Positions 16,862-25,620 of a stretch of 64,000 nt of DNA are shown piece after piece; positions within the stretch are counted from its first letter, which is position 1; each line of letters begins with the position of its first letter. A program made the position numbers and the translations under genes. The stretch is from a virus: positions 226,711-290,710 of IMG/VR virus record IMGVR_UViG_3300042939_000736, one strand, 5' to 3'. The notes beneath the pieces were generated by a model, which saw only the letters and a list, made by a program, of their open reading frames with translations, ran no database searches and was not told the DNA's origin.

Positions 16862-19318
16862 ATGAAAAAAATATTTTTAATTTTTATACTTTTAGTTAAC
16901 TTTGTGTATTCACAATATTGTCCTTATATTGGACCGGATTTAACCTTACCTTGTGGTGTCAACTCAACAACTTTGACCGCTGATCTATCACAATGTGGTC
17001 AAGGAGCACTTCCTCAAGGAACCTCTAATTATGGAGTTACTAACATACCTTATGTTGCTCAAGTAAATAACGGAACATTGGTTCAACTTGGGGACGATTC
17101 ACAATCTGGTGTATTTAATATTGGTTTTACTTTTTGTTATTACGGATCAACTTACACACAGTTTCGTATAGGATCTAACGGATGGGTTTCGTTAGGTGCA
17201 GGTGCTCAACCAACAACGTTCACATCTGCGGCAATTCCAAATGCAGGATTTAACATACCTAAAAATTGTATTATGGGCCCATGGCAAGATTGGAACCCTG
17301 GAATTGGAGGTCAAATTAGATATCAAGTACAAGGAACAGCTCCGTGTCGTAAATTAGTAGTTAGTTGGATAGGTGTTCCTATGTTTTCTTGTACAAACCT
17401 TCAGGGCACTTTTCATATTATACTTTATGAATCCACAAATGTTATAGAAAATCATATTGCAAATAAACCAAACTGTCTTCAATGGGCTGGAGGAACTGCA
17501 GTACAGGGTATACATAACCTTTTAGGAAACGCTGCCGTAACAGTTGTAGGACGAAACTCAACTCAATGGACTACTGTTAACAATGCTTATCGTTGGACAC
17601 CAAACGGTGGAGTGATCCAACCAACTTGGACATGGTATCAGGTAGGAAATCCAAACCCAATTGGTACAGGATTGAGTATCACTGTCAATCCCCCCATCGG
17701 AGGAGCCTATTATACCTGTCAACCAGTATTCCCTTCTTGTAACGCAGGATGGGCAACATGTAATATTGGTGGTGGTAATTTAGGTCCCGACACCATTTTA
17801 GTAACACCAACACCAAATTTACCACCACCCACAGTTACTCCAACAGATCCTTTATGTAATAATGGTTGTAATGGATCAATAGTTGTGACTCCTGTTGGTG
17901 GATTAGCCCCTTATGTTATTAATTGGGCTAATGGATCAAACACTCTAACTTTAAATAACTTGTGTTCAGGGACATATAATTTTTCTTTAACCGATGCAAA
18001 TGGGTGTGTGTACAATGGAACTTCCACTTTATTGAACCCACCACCATTACAATTACCAATAGTAACGTCAACTAACCCAACTTGTTTTGGTTATTGTGAC
18101 GGATCATCAATTGTCAATCCTATAGATGGACTTGCACCATACACATACCTTTGGAATGATGGTCAAACCACTCAAACGGCAACTAATTTATGTTCGGGAA
18201 ACTATTCTGTAACTGTTACAGACGCAAATAACTGTCCTGCAACTCAAACTACAACGTTAGTTGATCCTCCACTTGTAACAATCAACCCGATTACAGGATC
18301 AGACACAGTTTGTTTTAACTCTACAGGTAATTTATACAATGTTTCAAGTGTTTTTCCTAACCTAAACTACGTATGGACTAATACGATAGGAAATATCTCG
18401 TCAGGACAAGGTACAAATCAAATAAACTTGGACGTAACTGGCGTGAATAATGGTCTTTACACTAATACTTTATCGGTTATTGGTGTAAATCAGGTAGGTT
18501 GTCAGTCACAACCTCAAACTTTTTCTATAGTTGTGTTAAATATTTTTCCTGTGATCACACCAGTTGGACCTTTTTGCGAATACGACAACTGTATCAACCT
18601 AATTGCGACTCCTCCTAACGGTAGTTTTAGTGGATCTAACGTAATTGGTGATCAATATTGTCCAAGTAATGGTTATATTGGTCTTGATGAGGTTACGTAT
18701 ACTTATATTCAGTCAGGATGTTTGTTTGATACCTCAATATTTGTTCAAACTTACTCAAGACCATCAATAATTCCTGTCACAAATGGTATTGTAGGTGAAA
18801 ATACTGAGTATCATCAGATATGTGAAGGAGATACGGTACAAGATTCCTTCACGTTGAACACACCGAGTGGTGGTTTTAACGAATGGTATGTGTTTGGTGA
18901 CACAACACAGACACAAAACCTGTCAATTACATGGAATATTGATGGAATCTACACATTTCAAGGGGTAAGATGGGACAATGGATGTGTTTCTAACCCCCAA
19001 ACGTTCACTGTAACGTTAGAATTGTGTCCAAATGACATATTTTACATACCAAACGCCTTTACACCCGATGGAGACGAAAAAAACAACGTATTTAAACCCA
19101 TAATTACATCAGGAGTTGACATTTTTAACTACAGTTTTGTTATATTCAACCGTTGGGGACAGATAATATGGGAATCAATGAACACAAATACAGGTTGGGA
19201 CGGTACATATGACAACAAACCATGTCAAGATGGAGTTTATACGTGGAAATTGAAGTATAAAAATCCTAAAAATGATGAAATTCGTGAGTTTTATGGAAAT
19301 TTCTCATTAATTAAGTAA
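16862..19318 (+). CDS. Secreted SprB-repeat protein with type-B T9SS sorting domain, 818 aa
   Basis: Signal peptide MKKIFLIFILLVNFVYSQ. The first ~270 residues form a beta-rich domain with paired cysteines. Then come SprB-like repeats, for example PLCNNGCNGSIVV...PYVINWANG...CSGTYNFSLTDANGC and a second copy starting PTCFGYCDGSSIV. The C-terminus (IPNAFTPDGDEKNNVFKP, VIFNRWGQIIWES, GWDGTYDNKPCQDGVYTWKL) is the gliding-motility CHU_C / type-B type IX sorting domain of Bacteroidota. The host T9SS would export it to the cell surface. Start chosen at the ATG after ACTATTTATTTTAT; an upstream in-frame codon is rejected by the signal peptide. Finding this on a phage is unusual. Confidence 0.9.
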   Translation: MKKIFLIFILLVNFVYSQYCPYIGPDLTLPCGVNSTTLTADLSQCGQGALPQGTSNYGVTNIPYVAQVNNGTLVQLGDDSQSGVFNIGFTFCYYGSTYTQFRIGSNGWVSLGAGAQPTTFTSAAIPNAGFNIPKNCIMGPWQDWNPGIGGQIRYQVQGTAPCRKLVVSWIGVPMFSCTNLQGTFHIILYESTNVIENHIANKPNCLQWAGGTAVQGIHNLLGNAAVTVVGRNSTQWTTVNNAYRWTPNGGVIQPTWTWYQVGNPNPIGTGLSITVNPPIGGAYYTCQPVFPSCNAGWATCNIGGGNLGPDTILVTPTPNLPPPTVTPTDPLCNNGCNGSIVVTPVGGLAPYVINWANGSNTLTLNNLCSGTYNFSLTDANGCVYNGTSTLLNPPPLQLPIVTSTNPTCFGYCDGSSIVNPIDGLAPYTYLWNDGQTTQTATNLCSGNYSVTVTDANNCPATQTTTLVDPPLVTINPITGSDTVCFNSTGNLYNVSSVFPNLNYVWTNTIGNISSGQGTNQINLDVTGVNNGLYTNTLSVIGVNQVGCQSQPQTFSIVVLNIFPVITPVGPFCEYDNCINLIATPPNGSFSGSNVIGDQYCPSNGYIGLDEVTYTYIQSGCLFDTSIFVQTYSRPSIIPVTNGIVGENTEYHQICEGDTVQDSFTLNTPSGGFNEWYVFGDTTQTQNLSITWNIDGIYTFQGVRWDNGCVSNPQTFTVTLELCPNDIFYIPNAFTPDGDEKNNVFKPIITSGVDIFNYSFVIFNRWGQIIWESMNTNTGWDGTYDNKPCQDGVYTWKLKYKNPKNDEIREFYGNFSLIK

Positions 19319-19374
19319 ATAAATTGACTTTTTTAAAAAAAAATAGTATTAATTAGTATAAAATTATAAAAATT

Positions 19375-19605
19375 ATGTTATTAAACGCACTTTTAATCAT
19401 TTTTACACTAGTTTTGATCGTAATTGCGGTCGGAATGGTCATTTGGTGGAAAAAATTTGGTAAATCTTTCTTTGAAATGTCAAAAAATCTTTCAAAAATG
19501 AACCAAAACATGTTAAAAAACCAAAAAATAGGTAATTTGGGGGATTTTACCAAAGATTTTGATGAACAAATGAAGATAATTCAACAATTTATGAAGAAAA
19601 AATAA
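19375..19605 (+). CDS. Small membrane-anchored helical protein, 76 aa
   Basis: Residues 2-25 are a membrane helix (LLNALLIIFTLVLIVIAVGM); the rest is a Met/Lys/Asn-rich soluble helix. Short single-span proteins of this form occur as inhibitors or antiholins in phages, but nothing here proves a role. A terminator follows. Confidence 0.6.
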   Translation: MLLNALLIIFTLVLIVIAVGMVIWWKKFGKSFFEMSKNLSKMNQNMLKNQKIGNLGDFTKDFDEQMKIIQQFMKKK

Positions 19606-19628
19606 CAAATTACTATCAAAAATGCGAC

Positions 19629-19657
19629 AAAAAAGGGTATTATTTACCCTTTTTTTG
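19629..19657. terminator. Bidirectional terminator
   Basis: AAAAAGGGTA, TTATT, TACCCTTTTTTT between converging genes. Confidence 0.8.
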
Positions 19658-19792
19658 TTTAATTTCGACTTCATATGGACCTGTAGTTGTCTTATGGTTA
19701 TCGTATTTCCATATTACAATACAATCTTCATGATCAACAATTCTTTCATATTTCTTTCGTTCTGGTAGTTTTTTTTCTTTTTTACTTGACAT
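19640..19792 (-). CDS. Small charged protein, 50 aa
   Basis: The minus strand encodes MSSKKEKKLPERKKYERIVD, then DCIVIWKYDNHKTTTGPYEVEI. The ordered sequence and a TATATTTG box just upstream make it more credible than the plus-strand frame at 19687-19872. Function unknown; small basic phage proteins made early often bind host factors. Confidence 0.6.
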   Translation of the reverse strand: MSSKKEKKLPERKKYERIVDHEDCIVIWKYDNHKTTTGPYEVEIKQKKGK

Positions 19793-19798
19793 ATTTTA

Positions 19799-19806
19799 CA
19801 AATATA
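19799..19806 (-). promoter_or_regulatory. Host-like -7 box TATATTTG
   Basis: TAnnTTTG on the minus strand 6 bases before the 50-aa gene; the transcript leader would be very short. Confidence 0.45.
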
Positions 19807-19892
19807 GTCTTTTTATCAGTAATTTACAAATTTTTTTATCTAACTATCAAAAATAATTACACAAATTACTAAAAAGTTATTTTGATATTAAA

Positions 19893-19920
19893 TAAAAACC
19901 CCACTTTTCAAGGTGGGGCT
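19893..19920 (-). terminator. Terminator for the holin-like gene
   Basis: On the minus strand AGCCCCACCTTGAAAAGTGG continues to GGGTTTTTATT; the T run is on the minus side. Confidence 0.75.
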
Positions 19921-19945
19921 AGTAAAAAATTTAAAAAAATGAAAA

Positions 19946-20209
19946 TTAACCTTCTGTAATTTCTTCAGAATCTGAACCGTGTTTTTTGTGAATAAATTTA
20001 TCAACAGAACCTATCGCGAATGACCCTAAAACCAATATTAAAAATGAATTGAATATAAATTCATTAATTACTAATGGTGCCCCCATAAATCCTGTTACAA
20101 TATCCGCACAAGCAAATATACACATCATAATAAATGCGATAAAACCAACAACAGATTTTTCATTGATAGAATTGTTGTCACAAAATAGTTCTTTTAAAAA
20201 TTTTTTCAT
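19946..20209 (-). CDS. Holin-like membrane protein, 87 aa
   Basis: The layout is a short charged N-terminus (MKKFLKELFCDNNSINEKS), two hydrophobic helices (VVGFIAFIMMCIFACADIV and FNSFLILVLGSFAIGS) and a charged tail ending SDSEEITEG. This is the class II holin pattern and is also seen in phage membrane proteins of unknown role. On the minus strand ATATTTATATAA precedes it, the late-type element. A second holin-like gene sits next to the endolysin at 52030. Confidence 0.55.
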   Translation of the reverse strand: MKKFLKELFCDNNSINEKSVVGFIAFIMMCIFACADIVTGFMGAPLVINEFIFNSFLILVLGSFAIGSVDKFIHKKHGSDSEEITEG

Positions 20210-20293
20210 AATTAATTGTTTTTTATATAAATATTTAATAAAAAGTAAAAAAACTATTTACTTTTTTTATTTGTATACATTGTGTTTGTAGAC

Positions 20294-20329
20294 CAAAAAA
20301 AAAAAGGGACAGTAGCGAATTGTCCCTTT
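20294..20329 (-). terminator. Terminator for the 176-aa gene
   Basis: On the minus strand AAAGGGACA, loop, TGTCCCTTT runs into an uninterrupted T run. A second hairpin (GTTACC/GGTAAC) lies just before it. Confidence 0.8.
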
Positions 20330-20367
20330 CATTGTTACCAATAACGGTAACGATCCTAAGCAAAAAT

Positions 20368-20898
20368 TTATTGGCCCTTAACCAAATTAATACATTGTTT
20401 TAGATATTCTTTAGCTCTTGGTGACGGAGTATATTCGTCTTCCCTAGTTTGAAGATTTAAAACTCTTTCGATATCTTTGACAAGTTCCGTACCATGTTCA
20501 TTTTCTTTATATAATTCTATTATTTTGTCCATAGCTCGGTGACAATCACCAGTAGTTTCATCGTAATAGTTTTTGTTTCGAAACCTATTCAAATTGTTCA
20601 TCATTTCATATGCCAAATGTGAACCACCATCTTTGATATCTTTAAAAAGTCTCAGATTATTTAATATACCTAAAGTATCTACCATAGAGTTAACCCCTGA
20701 TTGTCTTTTTGTAATACCAGGTGAATATTTTCCATATTCTTCAGCTCTACCTACTATTTCATCAAGAGGGATCATATTTTCTCGAACACATCTTGGTTTC
20801 ACTTCACCTTTTTTTCTTTTTGTTTCTGAATCCTCCTCATTTAAAACTTTTCTTGCAATTCTTCTAATGTCTGATTCTGAAATTTTAAACACTTTCAT
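20368..20898 (-). CDS. Leader-bearing protein, 176 aa
   Basis: The leader is MKVFKISESDIRRIARKVLN, then EE, with S-E-S-D as in the LTESDL group and L-N-E as possible cut site. The body is helical with a few cysteine and histidine residues (DCHRAMDKIIELY) and is not recognised. ATATATTTATC precedes it on its own strand, so the late-type element follows the gene orientation. Confidence 0.7.
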   Translation of the reverse strand: MKVFKISESDIRRIARKVLNEEDSETKRKKGEVKPRCVRENMIPLDEIVGRAEEYGKYSPGITKRQSGVNSMVDTLGILNNLRLFKDIKDGGSHLAYEMMNNLNRFRNKNYYDETTGDCHRAMDKIIELYKENEHGTELVKDIERVLNLQTREDEYTPSPRAKEYLKQCINLVKGQ

Positions 20899-20972
20899 AT
20901 TTTTTATTTTTTAGATAAATATATTAAAATAAGTGAATTTTCACATATTTATACTAATAAATATCAACTACC

Positions 20973-21347
20973 ATGATCAACGAATCAACTATAAAAAAAT
21001 TAATACATAAAATTATAAATGAAGAGTTTAATAATTTTATATATCGTGACATTTATGGATCAGTAGAAAATGCTGATTTTATATTAGAAGCAGAATATCA
21101 AGGACGAAAAGTCCAACTTGGTAAAATAATGCAAGGTGATATTAAAAAATTTAAAGTTTATGTTAAAAATGACAAAGGAAAGGTTGTTAAAGTAAACTTT
21201 GGTTTTGGTGGAAAATCTGCAAAAGGTAAAAGGATGGTTATAAAGAAAAATAACCCCGAAAGAAGAAGATCTTTCAGGGCAAGACATAATTGTGACAATC
21301 CTGGCCCAAGATGGAAACCGAGATATTGGGCTTGTAGAACTTGGTAA
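20973..21347 (+). CDS. Leader-bearing protein with phage basic Cys/Trp domain, 124 aa
   Basis: A short leader (MINESTIKKLIHKIINEEF) is followed by a compact domain: GRKVQLGKIMQGDIKKFKVY, VKVNFGFGGKS, NPERRRSFRARHNCDNPG and RYWACRTW. I recall this basic C-terminal pattern (RRxSFRARHxCxxxxxxxxxYWxC) from head or scaffold-associated proteins of T4-like and marine phages. The role is unknown. It ends one base before the stop of the converging GMP reductase gene. Confidence 0.7.
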   Translation: MINESTIKKLIHKIINEEFNNFIYRDIYGSVENADFILEAEYQGRKVQLGKIMQGDIKKFKVYVKNDKGKVVKVNFGFGGKSAKGKRMVIKKNNPERRRSFRARHNCDNPGPRWKPRYWACRTW

Positions 21348-22313
21348 TTATTTGATAACAAATTTAACGGAATTCAAACAATTTAAATTACTCGGGTTAG
21401 AACCTGCGTATGATATTGCACTTTGTAAAGATTCTTCTATTTCAACAAGTTTCGAAAAAATTGACAAATCCTTGTATTCAACTAATTTTTTAATACCCTC
21501 AATTCGGTTTGTTTTTCCTGATTGAGATGAAGATGCACTTCCCCAAAATTCCTTGTACCAAGAATTGTCTATCATGTTTTTAACCTTTTTACCTGGAGAT
21601 TCCTGATAACCCGATAACATACCGCCAACCATAACCATCGAAGCTCCTAAAACTAAACTTTTTACAATATCACAATGTTGTTTAATTGATCCATCGGCAA
21701 TTATAGGTACTTTTGAAACTTCAACACAGTTTCTTATCATAGACGCCTGCCAACCCCTATTACCAAAACCTGTTGAGTGATATGTAGTACAGGCAGATCC
21801 ACCGCCAATACCACATTTGATTGCATCACATCCCCATTCAGTTAGATCGGTTACCGCTTCAGGTGTACAAACATTACCTCCAATTAAAAAAACATCTGGC
21901 ATTCTGTTTTTAACGTAATTAACCATTTTTTTCATTTTGATTGAATGTCCGTGAGCAATATCTATTGTGATAAAGTTAGGGATGTAGTTTTTTGTCACCA
22001 ACTCGTCTATAAGTTGGTATGAATCTTCGTTAACTCCGATTGAAATTGACAACATTAGGTCCAAATCAATTATTTTTTTACAGAAATTAATTATGTCAAT
22101 GTTAAATCTGTGCATAATATAAAAATAACCTTTTTCTGCCAACTTGATTGCAAGATCTTCGTCAATAATACTTTCCATGTTGGCGGGTACAATTGGTAGG
22201 TTGAATTTAAATTTACCAAATTTACAAGATGCGTCACATTCAGACCTACTATTAGCGTAACTAAAAGTTGGTAAAAGAGTTATATCGTCAAAATCAAAAA
22301 CTTTATTGTTCAT
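21348..22313 (-). CDS. guaC: GMP reductase-type enzyme, 321 aa
   Basis: The protein follows the IMP dehydrogenase/GMP reductase barrel: DFDDITLLP at the start, GNVCTPEAV, then CGIGGGSACTTYHSTGFGNR with the catalytic C175 and following Thr, IIADGSIKQHCDI, MVMVGGMLSG and KEFWGSASSSQSG. The lack of CBS domains, the length and GFG-x-x-GWQ favour GMP reductase (GMP + NADPH to IMP + ammonia) over IMP dehydrogenase. In an AT-rich phage it could shift host purines from G to A. It overlaps the thioesterase gene by 11 bases, so both share a transcript. Confidence 0.9.
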   Translation of the reverse strand: MNNKVFDFDDITLLPTFSYANSRSECDASCKFGKFKFNLPIVPANMESIIDEDLAIKLAEKGYFYIMHRFNIDIINFCKKIIDLDLMLSISIGVNEDSYQLIDELVTKNYIPNFITIDIAHGHSIKMKKMVNYVKNRMPDVFLIGGNVCTPEAVTDLTEWGCDAIKCGIGGGSACTTYHSTGFGNRGWQASMIRNCVEVSKVPIIADGSIKQHCDIVKSLVLGASMVMVGGMLSGYQESPGKKVKNMIDNSWYKEFWGSASSSQSGKTNRIEGIKKLVEYKDLSIFSKLVEIEESLQSAISYAGSNPSNLNCLNSVKFVIK

Positions 22314-22716
22314 ATTCTATTGTTTCTATTAGTGTTGTTATTCTACGTTTAGCTTTTTCACCTAAAGGTATTGGATTTCCTCCTTCATCGATTTGTACAA
22401 ATGTGATTTGGGTTTTTAATACCAAGTCTTGTTTTCCAGTATAAACATTATGAGCTCGAGCTTCCATATATAAAGTCATTGATGTGTTCCCAACTTTTGT
22501 TGGTTTACCATAAATTTTTAATAACTGACTTTCTTTTGCCGGTCTTTCAAAATTACATTTATCTATTGATACTGTAACCATTCTTGGTGTATCACATAAT
22601 TGCATTGAATATCCGGCCGCTGAAGCATCTATCCATGCAAGTAATTTACCACCAAATAAATTACCGTGGAAACCTAAATCAGATTTTTTGATTGGGTGGG
22701 TATTTAATAAATCCAT
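22303..22716 (-). CDS. Acyl-CoA thioesterase (hotdog fold), 137 aa
   Basis: HPIKKSDLGFHGNLFGGKLLAWIDASAAGYS, written in parts, is the YciA/BFIT-type hotdog signature: G-x-x-F-G-G-x-L-x-x-W-I-D-x-x-A. VTVSIDKCNFERPAK and GNTSMTLYMEA complete the domain. Such enzymes hydrolyse acyl-CoA to free acid and CoA. It is transcribed before GMP reductase with an 11-base overlap. A lipid-metabolism gene on a phage is unusual; changing the host membrane or freeing CoA are possible reasons. Confidence 0.85.
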   Translation of the reverse strand: MDLLNTHPIKKSDLGFHGNLFGGKLLAWIDASAAGYSMQLCDTPRMVTVSIDKCNFERPAKESQLLKIYGKPTKVGNTSMTLYMEARAHNVYTGKQDLVLKTQITFVQIDEGGNPIPLGEKAKRRITTLIETIEYEQ

Positions 22717-22780
22717 TTCTTTAACTTTTTAAAAAAAATACATATTATTGAAAATACAATCAATACTAATATTTATCATT

Positions 22781-23380
22781 ATGGATTTTGAGCAAATTTT
22801 GTTAGAAGACGGTAGAAGAAGACAAGTAATAAGAGCTATTGTTAGGGATATAATAACAGTTTATAAAAAAGAAGATGAAGGGGAATTTTATTTACCAAAT
22901 CACATTGAAAAAGATGATGACTATTATAATTTTACGAATTTTGACCATAATTTAATTGTAGAATTAATAATAATTGAAAACTATGACATAGAAGACTTTA
23001 TTGTTGACGCTAACTATTGGAGAGACGAAGAAATAATTGAAATTATAATTGATTACAATCCTGATCGTAAATTCGAAACTTTATACGATTTAGTTGGTGA
23101 ACTTAACCAAATTGTCGCCCACGAAATCAGACATATTGACCAAAAACATAAAGGTACACACGATCTTGATCAAGAAGAAGAGTATGACCCATTTAAGTAT
23201 TACAGTCAACCACATGAAGTTGACGCTCAAGTCTTTGGTTTTAATCGACTTTCCAAACTTACAAAAAAACCGTATGAAGCCGTGGTACGAAGTTGGTTTG
23301 AAAAAAATAAAGATATTCATAGACTTAATGAAAAAGAAAAAGAAGAAATTATAAAAATTTTACTTAATTATAAAAATTAA
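22781..23380 (+). CDS. HEXXH zinc-metalloprotease-like protein, 199 aa
   Basis: The start at 22781 follows CTAATATTTATCATT. HEIRH at residues 114-118 is a zinc-binding, catalytic helix, and E146 in PHEVDAQVFGF fits the third ligand, giving a gluzincin-like core of the small phage type. The N-terminal 25 residues are a helical stretch that could act like the shared leader (ILLEDGRRRQVIRAIV). A virion or maturation protease is possible, though prohead proteases are usually serine enzymes. Confidence 0.7.
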   Translation: MDFEQILLEDGRRRQVIRAIVRDIITVYKKEDEGEFYLPNHIEKDDDYYNFTNFDHNLIVELIIIENYDIEDFIVDANYWRDEEIIEIIIDYNPDRKFETLYDLVGELNQIVAHEIRHIDQKHKGTHDLDQEEEYDPFKYYSQPHEVDAQVFGFNRLSKLTKKPYEAVVRSWFEKNKDIHRLNEKEKEEIIKILLNYKN

Positions 23381-23381
23381 T

Positions 23382-23786
23382 ATGGCTAAAAGGTACCCAC
23401 AAAAGTATGAAGAAAAATTATTAGTAATAAAAAAGTTAATTTCATTAAAAAGTAAGTTACTTTCGGAATACAATAGAGATTTTACAATCGAACTTGATGA
23501 TTATGATTATAGTGAACAAGATGACGAATTCAACGAATTAGTTTTTGAAATCAGAATAAAAAATGTTGAATGTCCTGATTGTGATTTTGAAATCGATGGT
23601 CTGAGCCATGATTTACAAACAATAAAAGATAAAATATTGAATGGATCGTCGTTCAATTTATCCAAAAAATTAAATATAACTGCTGGTAACTCAACTACAA
23701 GGGGTGTACTATTAGGTGAACTTGATTACAGATTTAGTTACATCCAATCAGTAGTTTTTCATCTATTTATAGATCCAGAAGGTTAA
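23382..23786 (+). CDS. Hypothetical protein, 134 aa
   Basis: It starts one base after the metalloprotease-like gene, so is co-translated with it. It is alpha/beta with a CPDCDFEIDG segment and no recognised domain. The end overlaps the converging gene by 4 bases. Confidence 0.6.
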   Translation: MAKRYPQKYEEKLLVIKKLISLKSKLLSEYNRDFTIELDDYDYSEQDDEFNELVFEIRIKNVECPDCDFEIDGLSHDLQTIKDKILNGSSFNLSKKLNITAGNSTTRGVLLGELDYRFSYIQSVVFHLFIDPEG

Positions 23787-24403
23787 GATCTAAACCTGTC
23801 AACAATTTTTCTTACCAATTCTTTTACCATAACACCCGAAACAGTCAACGCACCAAAAGAAATTATTCTTTTAACAACATCATCTAACGCAACTTCCGAA
23901 AAATCCTTTGTGGCAATTTTGTAAATTTCAGGAAGAACTGGTATTAAAAAGGCATATGCTATCATATTACTTACTTTGTGTGTCGTAATACCTAAACTAT
24001 CAATGAAAGAAAGAAATGTTTTTTCTAATTTTTCAGTTTTGGTTAAAACTTCGTCAAAAATTTTAACTAAACCTTTTTCTTTAATCATAACCAATATTTT
24101 ATGTAAAAACTTTTTGTTTGATGTAAAATAAGTTAAAATTATTCCAGTTAGAATCAAATCTATTTCTGTACCACTAATTTTTATGGGTTGGTTTTCAATA
24201 AAGTCAGAAATAGGTCCGATGAATCCCCCTATTGTTGTTCCCCAGGTTAATAAAAAAGTTAAGTCCAAACCGGCTTGTGTTTTTGCCGATTTAATTATTC
24301 TAGTTACAATTGAAGATTGATCTTCTAAAGTTTTAGAAATACTTTTTTTAGATTCTTCTAATAGAATATATTTATATTGTGATTCTGTAATTATTATATT
24401 CAT
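23783..24403 (-). CDS. Leader-bearing membrane-associated protein, 206 aa
   Basis: Start set at the ATG encoding MNIIITESQYKYILLEES, a leader with I-T-E and L-E-E; a TTG two codons upstream was not used. The body contains three or four hydrophobic stretches (LDLTFLLTWGTTIGGFIGPI, IDLILTGIILTYF, AYAFLIPVLPEIY, ISFGALTVSGVMV). On the minus strand ATATTTATT precedes it. A membrane-inserting virion protein is a fair inference; function unknown. Confidence 0.65.
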   Translation of the reverse strand: MNIIITESQYKYILLEESKKSISKTLEDQSSIVTRIIKSAKTQAGLDLTFLLTWGTTIGGFIGPISDFIENQPIKISGTEIDLILTGIILTYFTSNKKFLHKILVMIKEKGLVKIFDEVLTKTEKLEKTFLSFIDSLGITTHKVSNMIAYAFLIPVLPEIYKIATKDFSEVALDDVVKRIISFGALTVSGVMVKELVRKIVDRFRS

Positions 24404-24438
24404 GATCAATTAATAAATATATTGTAATATTTATTTAT

Positions 24439-25143
24439 ATGGGAAAGAAAAGATTATTAAACGCTCCTTTAAAAAAGGGTGATACCGTACAATTAATAAG
24501 TATGTCAGATCGTGATAAAGTTAGTTCCGGTATGTTTGGGACTGTAACATCTGTAAACAACATACAAGGTACAGTTTTATATGGTGTGGAATGGAGAACA
24601 CCTGGTGGTAATAAGTTACGTGATTTAGCCCTGATAGATGGTATAGACCCTGAAACTAACAAAAGATTGGATCAATGGTTTAAAATTGTGGACGAAGATA
24701 TGGATGATTCGGAAAATATGATGGAAAATAAATTTTTAACACTCACTAAAGGACAAATTTTAAGTGAATCTAAAAAAAAAACTCCTGAGGAATTCACAAG
24801 ACTTTCAGACCTATATGATATCGCAGAAATATACAAATATTTAGAAGCTTTAAGATTATCAGGAATCATTAACATGTTTGGAGCTTCACCTTACCTTTAT
24901 ATGGGTAGAGATAGAATTTACCACCAACATTATTACGAAGACTTTGGGGACGAAGAAAGGGAATCTAATTATAACTATGTTTTGGATAATGCTGAAAAAA
25001 TAAAAAACATTATGATAAGTGGGGCTTATTCTTCATTAGGTGGTGATAATATGAGATCCTTAGAAAGAAAAATACAAAAAGACGCAACTGATTTACTGAT
25101 GTTATTTACCAAAATGAAGGGTGGTAGTAAATTTATGCGTTGA
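24439..25143 (+). CDS. Protein with KOW-like N-terminal barrel, 234 aa
   Basis: Residues 8-60 (LKKGDTVQLISMSDRDKVSS, GMFGTVTSVNN, VLYGVEWRTPGG, LALIDGID) match a small SH3/KOW-like barrel of the type seen in DUF4314-like phage proteins. The middle is acidic (EDMDDSENMMENKF) and contains ILSESKKK; the C-terminal half is helical and unrecognised. Start supported by GTAATATTTATTTATATG. Confidence 0.65.
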   Translation: MGKKRLLNAPLKKGDTVQLISMSDRDKVSSGMFGTVTSVNNIQGTVLYGVEWRTPGGNKLRDLALIDGIDPETNKRLDQWFKIVDEDMDDSENMMENKFLTLTKGQILSESKKKTPEEFTRLSDLYDIAEIYKYLEALRLSGIINMFGASPYLYMGRDRIYHQHYYEDFGDEERESNYNYVLDNAEKIKNIMISGAYSSLGGDNMRSLERKIQKDATDLLMLFTKMKGGSKFMR

Positions 25144-25170
25144 TAAACTATTTATAAAAAAAATAAAAAA

Positions 25171-25620
25171 ATGGCAAATTACTTTTTAAACATCACAAAA
25201 CAAGATAAAGAAAACATTCTTAATAAACATCGTACCGTTTATGATGGATTTGTCACACAATACGGACAATCTATCAATAATCAACCACTTTATGTACAAG
25301 ACTTTGCAAATGACAAAAATGGGATCACAGTATCCAATAAAGGAGTGGTTAAAAATTATACAAATGTTAATATCAACGAATCTATGATACCTATTGACAA
25401 TATTAATAGTTCAAATAAAATTACATTAGATATTAAACCTGAAAAAAAAATAGAAAGGGGTGATTGGGTAGATGAATTGATGTCAAATCAAGAAGAAGTT
25501 GACGAAATTTATAATGAGCAAGAATTTTTTGAAGGGATGGACCAAGATGATGTTTTGAATTTAGAAAATAAGTTACAAGAGTCTTTAGATATGTTCAAAA
25601 GATTTAAAAAATACAATTAA
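25171..25620 (+). CDS. Leader-like structural-type protein, 149 aa
   Basis: It begins MANYFLNITKQDKENILNKH, a variant of the leader. PLYVQDFANDKNGITVSNKG is a compact ordered segment, and the last 50 residues are acidic helix. It opens a run of tightly coupled plus-strand genes to 34531 (overlaps of 1 and 4 bases with the next ones), probably virion components. Confidence 0.6.
   Translation: MANYFLNITKQDKENILNKHRTVYDGFVTQYGQSINNQPLYVQDFANDKNGITVSNKGVVKNYTNVNINESMIPIDNINSSNKITLDIKPEKKIERGDWVDELMSNQEEVDEIYNEQEFFEGMDQDDVLNLENKLQESLDMFKRFKKYN

Noticed and set aside
19687-19872. Plus-strand 61-residue open frame
   Set aside because: It is antisense to a more credible 50-aa minus-strand gene with a host-type promoter box.
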